From Ottelia alismoides (lineage: Eukaryota; Streptophyta; Magnoliopsida; Alismatales; Hydrocharitaceae): a stretch of 64,000 bases of DNA. A program made the position numbers and the translations under genes. A model generated the notes under the pieces. The model was given only the letters and a program-made list of their open reading frames with translations, searched no databases and was not told the DNA's origin. The stretch's first letter is position 1, and every line of letters begins with the position of its first letter. Shown piece by piece: positions 1 through 12,944 of this stretch. Where the stretch lies: NCBI GenBank assembly GCA_037367405.1, contig JAZKJV010010130.1:372001-436000 (forward strand), given 5' to 3'.

Positions 1-1643
1 AAATCTACAATTCAGAATTTTTGGAAATTTTTCGAGCAATGGTTAATTATCTATGTATTTTTTTATGTAAGTTGGGCAAAATATGCAAATTTCCACAAGA
101 ATATAAATTATTAATTAACCATAGTGCAAAAAATATCACAAGCATGCCATTATGTAAAGAATTAATTGTAGAAACAAAGTGCAATTTTCCAATAATAAAA
201 TAATGCAAGATGACGTTTAAAATATAAATAAATTAAAGGTTTGTTTGCAAATTACAAAAAAAGAATTGTAGTTAAGGACATACTTGGAATTACCAATCCG
301 TAAATAGTGTCTCTGCAAAATTTCCAAGGTGGTGGCATCGTAATTTGGTGATCCTACAGGGCACATGCGAAACGTGTGTATGATCTAACGCAGGGGTTGT
401 TCATGAGATGGGTCGAATCTCATGGGTTTTGGTGCAATTGTTCCCCCACAGGATGTGGTCCCTCACGTGCTCCCTCCCACACATGCGCATCATGTGGGAG
501 GGCTTCGGGCACAACTCGTAGCAGCATGGTAGCGAAAGTAGCTGGTGCAAATCGACGTCCTATCGAGATGGAGCCAGTGAGCTCTTGGAGAGATGCTTGG
601 TGGTATGTTGAGGTAGCTAGCTCGTACAGGCAATGAAGTCGATGACGATGGGTTCACATGTAAATTTTACAATATGTTTTGAACATTATAAACTATTTAT
701 AGAAATTTTTATAAATTACAAAATGGCGCATGGGGTTTAGTGTATTTTACCGTCCACGTTCACGGAGATGAACAACGCTCTATGATCCATGTTGCTCCAC
801 TTAAATAGATTGGATGATAGGGAAGATGCATCGCTTCACCGGTCTACTACGGCTGTGATTAGATAAGGACCTCGATGTTAATCCAATGACTTTGAAGATC
901 ACTAGATGAACTCTCGATAACTTTGATGAGGCTATCTTTGATATCTATTTCCTCCATCCTCTGGCGTGCCCTTCTTCGATGACGTCGATCACAATCTAGC
1001 GCTCTTCCTTCTTCAAAGGATTGGGAGGAGATCGAGGTACTCTCTGCTATTCCATATGGATCCTCTATGTATTCAACCTACACCAAAAGCTTCTTGGTCG
1101 TGTACTGAGTCGCCACAACTAAGAAATGTGGCCGAAGAACCAAGGGGGTGGAAGGGAAATGCAACTCAAGTGAGGGATGGTGGAGGGAGCTCGATTCCTA
1201 GATCCATGATGGATCTGGATTGTGCAATGATTCGAATTGATGGAGAAAATGTAGGGGTTCGAGGATGAGATTAAAATAGAGTGGATTATGTACGAGAAAT
1301 GTACGAATTTTAACCTGGATCTCTATCTCTAGATGTAAACGGGATTCTTGATTCATACTAGAATACTAGCTAGTACGTAAAATTAAATGCATGAAAAGCC
1401 AATAGAAACTAAAATATACCTAATAAAGATGGAAAAAGGACCTCGACGAATTCTGAAGACATTGGAGGTTAAACCTACTGGAGGTGCTCCGACGGTGATT
1501 GTGGAGCCACCTCCTACTCCTTCCTCCTCACCGCAAATCGGCAGGGCGAGCCTCGTGTCTCTAGATTCACTCCTTTAGGCACAATCTTAGGGGTTAGGGC
1601 TGAGCATAAAGGGATGAAACCAAAAATGAAGAAGGTGAAGGAG

Positions 1644-1655
1644 CTTTAATATAAG
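1644..1655 (-). promoter_or_regulatory. Possible TATA box of the family-C LTR
   Basis: On the minus strand the text reads cttatattaaag, downstream of the G-box/W-box module. It is kept in units 0-2 and changed to cttctattaaag in units 3 and 4. The related plus-strand LTR at the right edge has ctataaatta at the equivalent place (near 62919). Confidence 0.35.
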
Positions 1656-1856
1656 TGGTGGTCGCTGGGATTGGTCACGGGCTGGGCAGAGATGGAGTGG
1701 TTGTACGGGTGATCTAGAGGCATGGTGTGATGGAGGAAGGTGAGCAATGCATTATTGGCAAAGGAATCGAGGCTCCTCAAGCCTTGGTTCATTTCCAAAA
1801 AATCAGAGAAGGAAGGGGGTGCCTAGTCAGACAGGTCGAGCAGAGGTGAAAGTACA

Positions 1857-1873
1857 GTTGACCTGGGGTCAAC
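1857..1873. promoter_or_regulatory. Inverted TTGACC (W-box) pair beside the palindrome
   Basis: The text is gttgacc, tgg, ggtcaac: two W-box cores (TTGAC) facing each other with a 3-bp spacer. It lies 15 bp from the G-box palindrome. It recurs in most units at the same spacing, while the copy in unit 3 is altered (ggtcaatg near 12094). W-boxes are WRKY sites in plants; function here is inferred from the motif only. Confidence 0.5.
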
Positions 1874-1887
1874 GTTAGGAGCATCGT

Positions 1888-1909
1888 GGTTGGTCCACGT
1901 GGACCAACC
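1888..1909. promoter_or_regulatory. Perfect 22-bp palindrome centred on CACGTG (one per unit)
   Basis: The left arm ggttggtccac is followed directly by its exact reverse complement, so the centre is the G-box core CACGTG. Copies lie at 1888-1909, 5301-5320 (20 bp), 8707-8728, 12114-12135 and 15518-15539. It sits about 230 bp upstream of the minus-strand TATA-like box of the family-C LTR, where enhancer elements are expected. CACGTG is a known plant bZIP/bHLH site; binding here is inference. Confidence 0.7.
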
Positions 1910-2731
1910 AGGAGAAAGAGAATTTTAAATACCTTGAAAATTTAATTAAAAATATAAGATGAATTAATTAATTTTTTATTATAAATGAAAAATGTTTAGA
2001 GATTTACATATTATTTTTTACATATTGTTTGCTATTTTTGTGAGGTTTTTTATTATAAGTTATTATTTACATGTATATTAAGCGGTTAGCATACATGTGT
2101 ACGGGTTTTTAATTTTTAATTTGTTTTGTATATTTTATTACTATTTACAAGTATTTTGTATATTACTAATTTATTTAACAACATATACTGGTATTTTTTT
2201 TATATTTTCAGGAGTTTATTTGTACACTTAATTAATTATACACATTATTCTCACGGGTACATATAGGTATATTTTACCTATGTATTTAAATGTATTATTT
2301 ATTTTATTTATATTTTTATTTTATTATATTAATTTATTTTGATTATGGATATATATTTCAAGTAAAATCCATAATCTTATAAAAATATAAGAAATTGAAC
2401 AATAAAAAGAACAAATATATTGAAAATAATATACATGCATATTGCACTATGAGGGTCCAAAACCTATATTTGGCATCTTAGATCAAATTTGAAAGAAACC
2501 ACCTTACTTAAATAGCATATTAAAACCTATATTTTGGTCCATTTTGATATTGTTTGGAGAAGATAAAGGTTTGTGAAGTTTTTATTTTGGCTTTTTATTT
2601 TGTCTCTGGAGCACACTATGCATTATTTTTCTGTAAAATTAATTTTGTACAATTCTTTTTATCTTTCCAACAATATTCATGTTGAGGGTTTATTATTTGA
2701 TTGTAAAATTAATAAAATAAAAATGTGTCCT

Positions 2732-5700
2732 TGAGGATTCACGGACATCCCTCTTTAATTAGTGTGAATTAAGCATTTACAAAAGTGATGTCTCATTTCG
2801 TTCTACATGGTTAATAAGAATCAGTTAAGAAATTATTACTTAAATACATTTAATTCAATTAATTCGATTGATTTTAAATTTGTTTTACTTGGAAAAGTCC
2901 AAAGGTCGAACTCGAGGAGACAAACGAAAAACTTAGGTAAATGTCTATCAAATTTTGTGTGCAATTTTCAATGCGGGAAATATTTGGCATTTTTAAAGCA
3001 ATTTAGGAATGCAAATGAATATGTAGCTGATTTTAGGGACTAAAATGCAAGGTTCAATTAATCAATGTCCAAAAATTATAAAACTTAACCGAGATGTGAA
3101 TAATGACGAAATAGATATACTACATAATTTTTGGAATTTTCTGATGCAATATGAATATTTAATGAACTAATGAATACATAAAGTGAGATTTTCAAAAATT
3201 AATTATAATAAATACTAAATCAACTTATTTTTGTGAAATAAAATTATCCAAGATATATCACTAAATGATCTATCTCACAAAAATCCTAAACCCTAAAAAT
3301 GTTTAATTCAATACTATTAAAAATAAATTATAGATAAACAAAATTATTTTTATGGAGCAAAATATGCTTGCAAATGAAGTACTTTTTGGTAACAATGTAA
3401 AGTACAATTAAATCTACAATTAAGAATTTTTGGAAATTTTTCGTGCAGTGGTTAATTATCTATGTATTTTTTAATGTAAGTTGGGCAAAATATGCAAATT
3501 TCCACAAGAATATAAATAATTAATTAACTATAGTGCAAAAAAATATGACAAGCATGCCATTATGTAAAGAATTAATTGTAGAAACAAAGTGCAATTTTCC
3601 AATAATAAAATAATGCAAGATGACGTTTAAAATATAAATGAAATAGAAGATTTGTTTGCAAATTACAAAAAAAAAGAATTGTAGTTAAGGACATACTTGG
3701 AATTACCAATCCGTAAAGAGTGTCTCTGCAAAATTTCCAAGGTGGTGGCATCGTAATTTGGTGATCCTACAGGGCACGTGCGAAACATGTGTATGATCTA
3801 ACGCAGGGGTTGTTCATGAGATGGGTCGAATCTCATGGGTTTTTGTGCAATTTTTCCCCCGCAGGATGTGGTCCCTCACGTGCTCCCTCCCACACATGCG
3901 CATCATGTGGGAGGGCTTCGGGCACAACTCCTAGCAGCATGGTAGCGAAAGTAGCTGGTCCAGACCGACTTCGTATCGAGATGGAGCCAGTGAGCTCTTG
4001 GAGAGATGCTTGGTGGTATGTTGAGGTAGCAAGCTCCTATAGGCGATGAAATTGATGACGATGGGTTCGCATGTAAATTTTACAATAAGTTTTGAACATT
4101 ATAAACTATTTATAGAAATGTTTATAAATTACAAAATGGCGTATGGGGTTTAGTGTATTTTACCGCCCATGTTCACGGAGATGAACAACTCTCTACGATC
4201 CATGTTGCTCCACTTAAACAGATTGGATGATAGGGAAGATGCATCTCTTCACCGGTCTACTACGACTGTGATTAGATAAGGACCTCGATGTTAATCCAAT
4301 GAGTTGAAGATCTCTGGATGAACTCTCGATAACTTTGATGAGGCTATCTTTGATTTTGATTTCCTCTGCCCTCTGGCGTGCTCTTCTTCGATGACCTCGA
4401 TCACAATCTAGCGCTCTTCCTTCTTCACAGGATTGGGGGAAGATCGACGTACTCTCTGCTATTCCATATGGATCCTCTATGTGTTCAACCTACACCAAAA
4501 GCTTCTTCGTCGTGTACTGAGTCACCACAACCAAGAAATGTGGCCGAAGAACCAAGGGGGTGGAAGGGAAATGCAACTCCGGTGAGTGATGGTGGAGGGA
4601 GCTCGATTCCTAGATCCATGATGGATCTGGATTGTGCAATGATTAGAATCGATGGAGAAAATGTAGGGGTTTGACGATGAGATTAAAATCGAGTGGATTA
4701 TGTACGAGAAATGTACGAATTTTAACCTGGATCTCTATCTCTAGATCAAAACGGGATTCTTGATTCATACTAGAATACTAGCTAGTACGTAAAATTAAAT
4801 GCATGAAAAGCCAATAGAAACTAAAATATACCTAATAAAGTTGGAAAAAGGACCTCGACGAATTCCGAAGACATTGGAGGTTAAACATACTCTAGGTGCT
4901 CCGACGGTGGTTGTGGAGCCACCTCCTATTCCTCCCTACTCACCGCAAATCGGCAGGGCGAGCCTCGTGTCTCTAGATTCACTCCTTTAGGCACAATCTT
5001 AGGGGTTAGGTCTGAGCATAAAGGGATGAAACCAATAATGAAGAAGGTGAAGGATCTTTAATATAAGTGGTGGTCGGTGGGATTGGTCACGGGCTGAGCA
5101 GAGATGGAGTGGTTGTACGGGTGATCTAGAGGCATGGTGTGATGGAGGAAGGTGAGCAATGCATTATAGGCAAAGGAATCGAGGCTCCTCAAGCCTTGGT
5201 TCATTTCCAAAAAATCAGAGAAGGAACGGGGTGCATAGTCAGACAGGTCGAGCAGAGGTGAAAGTACAGTTGACCTGGGGTCAACGTTAGGAGCATCGTG
5301 GTTGGTCCACGTGGACCAACTAGGAGAAAGAGAGATTTAAATACTTGTAAATTTAAGTAAAATTTAAGACGAATTAATTAATTTTTTATTATAAATGAAA
5401 AATGTTTATAGCTTTACATATTATTTTTTACATATTTTTTGCTATTTTTGCGAGGTTTTTTATTATAAGTTATTATTTACATGTATATTAAGCGGTTAGC
5501 ATACATGTGTACAGGTTTTTAATTTTTAATTTGTTTTGTATATTTTATTACTATTTACAAGTATTTTGTATATTACTAATTTATTTAATAACATATACTG
5601 GTATTTTTGTTATATTTTCATGAGTTTATTTGTACACTTAATTAATTATACACGTTATTCTCACGGGTACATATAGGTATATTTTACCTATGTATTTAAA

Positions 5701-6142
5701 TGTATTATTTATTTTATTTATATTTTTATTTTAATTATATTAATTTATTTTGATTATGGATATATATTTCAAGTAAAATCCATAATCTTATAAAAATATA
5801 AGAAATTGAACAATAAAAAGAACAAATATATTGAAAATAATATACATGCATATTGCACTATGAGGGTCCAAAACCTATATTTGGCATCTTAGATCAAATT
5901 TGAAAGAAACCACCTTACTTAAATAGCATATTAAAACCTAGATTTTGGTCCATTTTGATATTGTTTGGAGAAGATAAAGATTTGTGAAGTTTTTATTTTG
6001 GCTTTTTATTTTGTCTCTGGAGCACACTATGCATTATTTTTCTGTAAAATTAATTTTGTACATTTCTTTTTATCTTTCCAACAATATTCATGTTGAGGGT
6101 TTATTATTTGAGTGTAAAATTAATAAAATAAAAATGTGTCCT
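2732..6142 (-). repeat. Array unit 1, complete
   Basis: LTR-A part 2732-4065 and family-C part 4066-6142. It shares with unit 0 several variants in the AT-rich section (for example gaacaataaaaagaac near 5817) that the units further right lack. The palindrome is one base pair shorter (5301-5320) because the last C is a T. The TATA-like string ctttaatataag is kept at 5056-5067. Confidence 0.9.
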
Positions 6143-9100
6143 TGAGGATTCAAGGACATTCCTCTTTAATTAGTGTGAATTAAGCATTTACAAAAATGAT
6201 GTCTCATTTCGTTCTACGTGGTTAATAAGAATCAGTCAAGAAATTATTACTTAAATATTTAATTCAATTAATTCGATCGATTTTATATTTGTTTTACTTG
6301 GAAAAGTCCAAAGGTCTAACTCGAGGAGACAAACGAAAAACTTAGGTAAATGTCTATCAAATTTTGTGTGCAATTTTCAATGCGGGAAATATTTGGCATT
6401 TTTAAAGCAATTTAGGAATGCAAATGAAAATGTAGCTGATTTAAGGGCCTAAAATGCAAGGTTCAATTAATCATTGTCCAAAAATTATAAAACTTAACCG
6501 AGATGTGAATAATGACGAAATAGATACACTACATTATTTTTGGAATTTTCTGATGCAATATGAATATTTAATGAACTAATGAATACAGAAAGTGAGATTT
6601 TCAAAAATTAATTATAATAAATACTAAATCAACTTATTTTCGTGAAATAAAATTATCCAAGATATATCACTAAATGATCTATCTCAACAAAATCCTAAAC
6701 CCTAAAAATGTTTAATTCAATACTATTAAAAATAAATTATAGATAAACAAAATTATTTTTATGGAGCAAAATATTCTTGCAAATGAAATACTTTTTGGTA
6801 ACAATGTAAAGTACAATTAAATCTACAATTCAGAATTTTTGGAAATTTTTCGAGCAATGGTTAATTATCTATGTATTTTTTAATGTAAGTTGGGCAAAAT
6901 ATGCAAATTTCCACAAGAATATAAATTATTAATTAACCATAGTGCAAAAAAATATCACAAGCATGCCATTATGTAAAGAATTCATTGTAGAAACAAAGTG
7001 CAATTTTCCAATAATAAAATAATGCAAGATGACGTTTAAAATATAAATGAAATAGAAGGTTTTTTTGCAAATTACAAAAAAAAGAATTGTAGTTAAGGAC
7101 ATACTTGGAATTACCATTCCGTAAAGAGTGTCTCTGCAAAATTTCCAAGGTGGTGGCATCGTAATTTGGTGATCCTACAGGGCACGTGCGAAACATGTGT
7201 ATGATCTAACGCAGGGGTTGTTCATGAGATGGGTCGAATCTCATGGGTTTTGGTGCAATTTTTCCCCCAGAGGATGTGGTCCCTCATGTGCTCCCTCCCA
7301 CACATGCGCATCATGTAGGAGGGCTTCGGGCACAACTCCTAGCAGCATGGTAGCGAAAGTAGCTGGTCCATACCGACTTCGTATCGAGATGGAGCCAGTG
7401 AGCGCTTGGAGAGATGCTTGGTGGTATGTTGAGGTAGCAAGCTCCTACAGGCGATGAAGTTGATGACGATGGGTTCGCATGTAAATTTTACAATAAGTTT
7501 TGAACATTATAAACTATTTATAGAAATGTTTAAAAATTACAAAATGGCGTATGGGGTTTAGTGTATAGTACCGCCCACGTTCACGAAGATGAACAACTCT
7601 CTACGATCCATGTTGCTCCACTTAAACAGATTGGATGATAGGGAAGATGCATCTCTTCACCGGTCTACTACGACTGTGATTAGATAAGGACCTCGATGTT
7701 AATCCAATGATTTGAAGATCTCTGGATGAACTCTCGATAACTTTGATGAGGCTATCTTTGATTTCGATTTCCTCCGCCCTCTAGCGTGCTCTTCTTCGAT
7801 GACCTCGATCACAATCTTGCGCTCTTCCTTCTTCACAGGAGTGGGGGAAGAACGACGTACTCTCTGCTATTCCATATGGATCCTCTATGTGTTCAACCTA
7901 CACCAAAAGCTTCTTCGTCGTGTACTGAGTCGCCACAACCAAGAAATGTGGCCGAAGAACCAAGGGGGTGGAAGGGAAATGCAACTCCGGAAAGGGATGG
8001 TGGAGGGAGCTCGATTCCTAGATCCATGATGGATCTTGATTGTGCAATGATTAGAATCGATGGAGAAAATGTAGGGGTTCGACGATAAGATTAAAATCAA
8101 GTGGATTATGTATGAGAAATGTACGAATTTTAACTTGGATCTCTATCTCTAGATCAAAACGGGATTCTTGATTCACACTAGAATACTAGCTAGTACGTAA
8201 AATTAAATGCATGAAAAGCCAATTGAAACTAAAATATACCTAATAAAGATGGAAAAAGGACCTCGACGAATTCCGAAGACATTGGAGGTTAAACCTACTT
8301 GAGGTGCTCTGACAGTGGTTGTGGAGCCACCTCCTACTCCTCCCTCCTCGCCGCAAATCAGCAGGGCGAGCCTCGTGTCTCTAGATTCACTCCTTTAGGC
8401 ACAATCTTAGGGGTTAGGGCTGAGCAAAAATGGATCAAACCAAAAATGAAGAAAGTGAAGGAGCTTTAATATAAGTGGTGGTCGGTGGGATTGGTCACGG
8501 GCTGGGTAGAGATGGAGTGGTTGTACGGGTGATCTAGAGGCATGGTGTGATGGAGGAAGGTGAGCAGTGCATTATTGGCAAAGGAATCGAGGCTCCTCAA
8601 GCCTTGTTTCATTTCCAAAAATTCAGAGAAGGAAGGGGTGCCTAGTCAGACAGGTCGAGCAGAGGTGAAAGTACAGTTGACCTGGGGTCAACGTTAGGAG
8701 CATCGTGGTTGGTCCACGTGGACCAACCAGGAGAAAGAGAATTTTAAATACCTTGTAAATTTAATTAAAAATATAAGACGAATTAATTAATTTTTTATTA
8801 TAAATGAAAAATGTTTATAACTTTACGTATTATTTTTTACATATTTTTCGCTATTTTTGCGAGGTTTTTTATTATAAGTTATAATTTACATGTATATTAA
8901 TCGGTAAGCATAGATATGTACGGGTTTTTAATTTTTAATTTGTTTGTATATTTTATTAATATTTATAAGTATTTTATATATTAATAATTTATTTAATAAT
9001 ATATAATGGTATTTTTGTTATATTTTCATGAGTTTATTTGTACACTTAATTAATTATACACTATATTCTCATGGGTACATATAGGTATATTTTACATATG

Positions 9101-9549
9101 TATTTAAATGTATTATTTATTTTATTTATATTTTTATTTTAATTATATTAATTTATTTTAATTATGGATATATATTGCAAGTAAAATCCATAATTATATA
9201 AACATATAGAAATTGAAAAATATAAAGAACAAATATATTGAAAATAATATACATGCATATTGCACTATGAGGGTCCAAAACCTATATTTGGCATCTAAGA
9301 TCAAATTTGAAAGAAACCACCTAACTTAAATATCATATTAAAACCTAGATTTTGGTCCATTTTGATATTGTTTGGAGAAGATAAAGGTCTGTGAAGTTTT
9401 TATTTTGGCTTTTTATTTTGTCTCTGGTGCACATTATGCATTATTTTTCTGTAGAATTAATTGTGTACATTTCTTTTTATCTTTCCAACAATATTCATGT
9501 TGAGGGTTTTTTATTTGAGTGTAAAATTAATAAAATAAAAATGTGTCCT
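6143..9549 (-). repeat. Array unit 2, complete
   Basis: LTR-A part 6143-7473 and family-C part 7474-9549. The palindrome is intact at 8707-8728 and the TATA-like string is present at 8464-8475. Its AT-rich section carries the right-hand variant gaaaaatataaagaac (near 9215), so it is a left-type unit around the promoter and a right-type unit in the U3-like part. That mosaic fits unequal exchange or conversion between units. Confidence 0.9.
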
Positions 9550-12500
9550 TGAGGATTCACGGACATCCCTCTTTAATTAGTGTGAATTAAGCATTTACAA
9601 TAATCATGTCTCATTTCGTTCTACATGGTTAATCAGAATCATTCAAGAAATGATTACTTAAATATTTAATTCAATTAATTCGATTTATTTTATATTTTGT
9701 TTACTTGTAAAAGTCCAAAGGTCGAACTCGAGGAGACAAAGGAAAAACTTTGGTAAATGTCTATCAAATTTTGTGTGCAATTTTCAAGGAGGGAAATTTT
9801 TGTCATTTTTAAAGCAATTTTGGAATGCAAATGAAAATGTAGCTGATTTTAGGGACTAAAATGCAAGGTTCAATTAAACATAGTCCAAAAATTATAAAAC
9901 TTAACCGAGATATGAATAATGAGGAAATAGATACACTACATTATTTTTGGAATTTTCTGATGCAATATGAATATTTAATGAACTAATGAATGCAGAAAGT
10001 GAGATTTTCAAAAATTAATTATAATAAATACTAAATCTACTTATTTTCATGAAATAAAATTATCCAAGATATATCACTAAATGATCTATCTCACAAAAAT
10101 CCTAAACCCTAAAAATGTTGAATTCAATACCTATTAAAAATAAATTATATATAAACAAAATTATTTTTATGGAGAAAAATATGCATGCGAATGAAATACT
10201 TTTTGGGAACAATATAAAGTACAATTAATTCTACAATTCAGAATTTTTGGAAATTTTTCGAGCAATTGTTAATTATCTATGAATTTTTTATTGTAAGTTG
10301 GGCAAAATATGAAAATTTCCACAAGAATATAAATTATTAATTAACCATAGTGCAAAAAAATATCACAAGCATGCCATTATGTAAAGAATTAATTGTAGAA
10401 AAAAAGTGCAATTTTCAAATAATAAAATAATGCAAGATGACGTTTAAAATATAAATGAAATAGAAGGTTTGTTTGCAAATTACAAAAAAAAGAATTATAG
10501 TTAAGGACATACTTGGAATTACCAATCCGTAAAGAGTGTCTCTACAAAATTTCCAAGGTGGTGGCATCATAATTTGGTGATCCTACAGAGCACGTGTGAA
10601 ACATGTGTATGATCTAACGCAGGGGTTGTTCATGAGATGGGTCGAATCTCATGGGTTTTGGTGCAATTGTTCCCCCACAGGATGTGGTCCCTCACGTGCT
10701 CCCTCCCACACATGTGCATCATGTGGGAGGGCTTCGGGCACAACTCCTAGCAGTATGGTACGAAAGTAGCTGGTGCAGACCGACGTCGTATCGAGATGGA
10801 GCCAGTGAGCTCTTGGAGAGATGCTTGGTGGTATGTTCAGGTAGCAAGCTCCTACAGGCGATCAAGTCGATGACAATGGGTTCGCATGTAAATTTTACAA
10901 TAAATTTTGAACATTATAAACTATTTATAGAAATTTTTTTAAATTACAAAATGGCGTATGGGGTTTAGTGTATTTTACCGCCTACGTTCACGGAGATGAA
11001 CAACGCTCTACAATCCATGTTGCTCCACTTAAACAGATAGGATGATAGGGAAGATGCATCGCTTCACCGGTCTACTACGGTTGTGATTAGATAAAAACCT
11101 GATGTTAATCCAATGACTTTGAAGATCTCTGGATGAACTCTCGATAACTTTGATGAGGCTATCTTTGATTTCGATTTCCTCCGTCCTCTGGCGTGCTCTA
11201 ATTTGATGACCTCGATCACAATCTAGCGCTCTTCCTTCTTCACAAGATTGGGAGGAGATCGAGGTACTCTCTGCTATTCCATATGGATCCTCTATGTGTT
11301 CAACCTAAACCAAAAGCTTCTTCGTCCTTTAGTGAGTCGCCACAACCAAGAAATGTGGCTGAAGAACCAAGGGGGTGGAAGGGAAATGCAACTCCGGTGA
11401 GGGATGGTGGAGGGAGCTCGATTCCTAGATCCATGATGGCTCTGGATTGTGCAATGATTAGAATCGATGGAGAAAATGTAGGGGTTCGAGGATGAGATTA
11501 AAATCGACTGGATTATGTACGAGAAATGTACGAATTTTAACCAGGATCTCTATCTCTAGATCAAAACGGGATTCTTGATTCATACTAGAATACTAGCTAG
11601 TACGTAAAATTAAATGCATGAAAAGCCAATAGAAACTAAAATATACCTAATAAAGATGGAAAAAGGACCTCGACGAATTCTGAAGACATTGGAGGTTAAA
11701 CCTACTGGAGGTGCTCCGACGGTGGTTGTGGAGCCACCTCCTACTCCTCTCTCCTCGTCGCAAATCGGCAGGGCGAGCCTCGTGTCTCTATACTCACTCC
11801 TTTAGGCACAATCATAGGGGTTAGGGCTGAGCATAAAGGGATCAAACCAAAAATGAAGAAGGTGAAGGAGCTTTAATAGAAGTGGTGGTCGGTGGGATTG
11901 GTCACAGGCTGGGCAGAGATGGAGTGGTTGTACGGGTGATCTAAAGGCATGGTGTGATGGAGGAAGGTGAGCAGTGCATTATTGGCAAAGGAATCGAGGC
12001 TCCTCCAGCCTTGGTTCATTTCCAAAAAATCAGAGAAGGAAGGGATGCCTAATCAGAATGGTCGAGCAGAGGTGAAAGTATAGTTGACCTGGGGTCAATG
12101 TTCGGAGCATCGTGGTTGGTCCACGTGGACCAACCAGGAGAAAGAGAATTTTAAATACCTTGTAAATTTAATTAAAAATATAAGACGAATTAATTAAATT
12201 TTTATTATAAATGAAAAATGCTTATAACTTTACGTATTATTTTTTACATATTTTAGCTATTTTTGCGAGGTTTTTTATTATATGTTATTATTTAGATGTA
12301 TATTAATCAGTTAGCATACATGTGTATAGGTTTTTAATTTTTAATTTGTTTTGTATATTTTATTAATATTTACATGTATTTTATATATTACTAATTTATT
12401 TAATAACATATACTGGTATTTTTGTTATATTTTCATGAGTTTATTTGTACACTTAATTAATTATACACAATATTCTCATGGGTACATATAGGTATATTTT

Positions 12501-12944
12501 ACCTACATATTTAAATGTATTATTTATTTTATTTATATTTTTATTTTAATTATATTAATTTATTTTAGTTATGGATATATATTTCAAGTAAAATCCATAA
12601 TCTTATAAAAATATAAGAAATTGAAAAATATAAAGAACAAATATATTGAAAATAATATACATGCATATTGCACTATGAGGGTCCAAAACATATATTTGGC
12701 ATCTTAGATCAAACTTGAAAGAAACCACCTTACTTAAATAGCATTTTAAAACCTAGATTTTGGTCCATTTTGATATTGTTTGGAGAAGATAAAGGTTTGT
12801 GAAGTTTTTATTTTGTCTCTCGAGCACACTATGCATTATTTTTCTGTAAAATTAATTTTGTACATTTCATTTTATCTTTCCAACAATATTCATGTTGAGG
12901 GTTTATTATTTGAGTGTAAAATTAATAAAATAAAAATGTGTCCT
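9550..12944 (-). repeat. Array unit 3, complete
   Basis: LTR-A part 9550-10880 and family-C part 10881-12944; the shortest unit. A one-base deletion near 10757 (tatggtacgaaag instead of tagcgaaag) shifts the frame of the small open frame seen in other units. The palindrome is intact (12114-12135). The TATA-like string is changed to ctttaatagaag (11871-11882). Confidence 0.9.

Larger units (their letters stand above)
1..2731 (-). repeat. Array unit 0, incomplete at the window edge
   Basis: Positions 1-652 match the inner part of the element A LTR; 653-2731 is the family-C LTR part. Reading on the minus strand, the C part runs from AT-rich U3-like DNA (about 2731-1920), through a 22-bp palindrome (1888-1909) and an inverted TTGACC pair (1857-1873), to a TATA-like box (1644-1655) and R/U5-like sequence down to the junction at 652/653. 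A private variant, gatgtaaacggg near 1334, replaces the gatcaaaacggg of the other units. Confidence 0.85.

Noticed and set aside
376..636. An 86-codon plus-strand frame repeated in most array units
   Set aside because: It is antisense inside the LTR A part and recurs only because the unit recurs. Units 3 and 4 break it by indels, so there is no sign of selection for coding.
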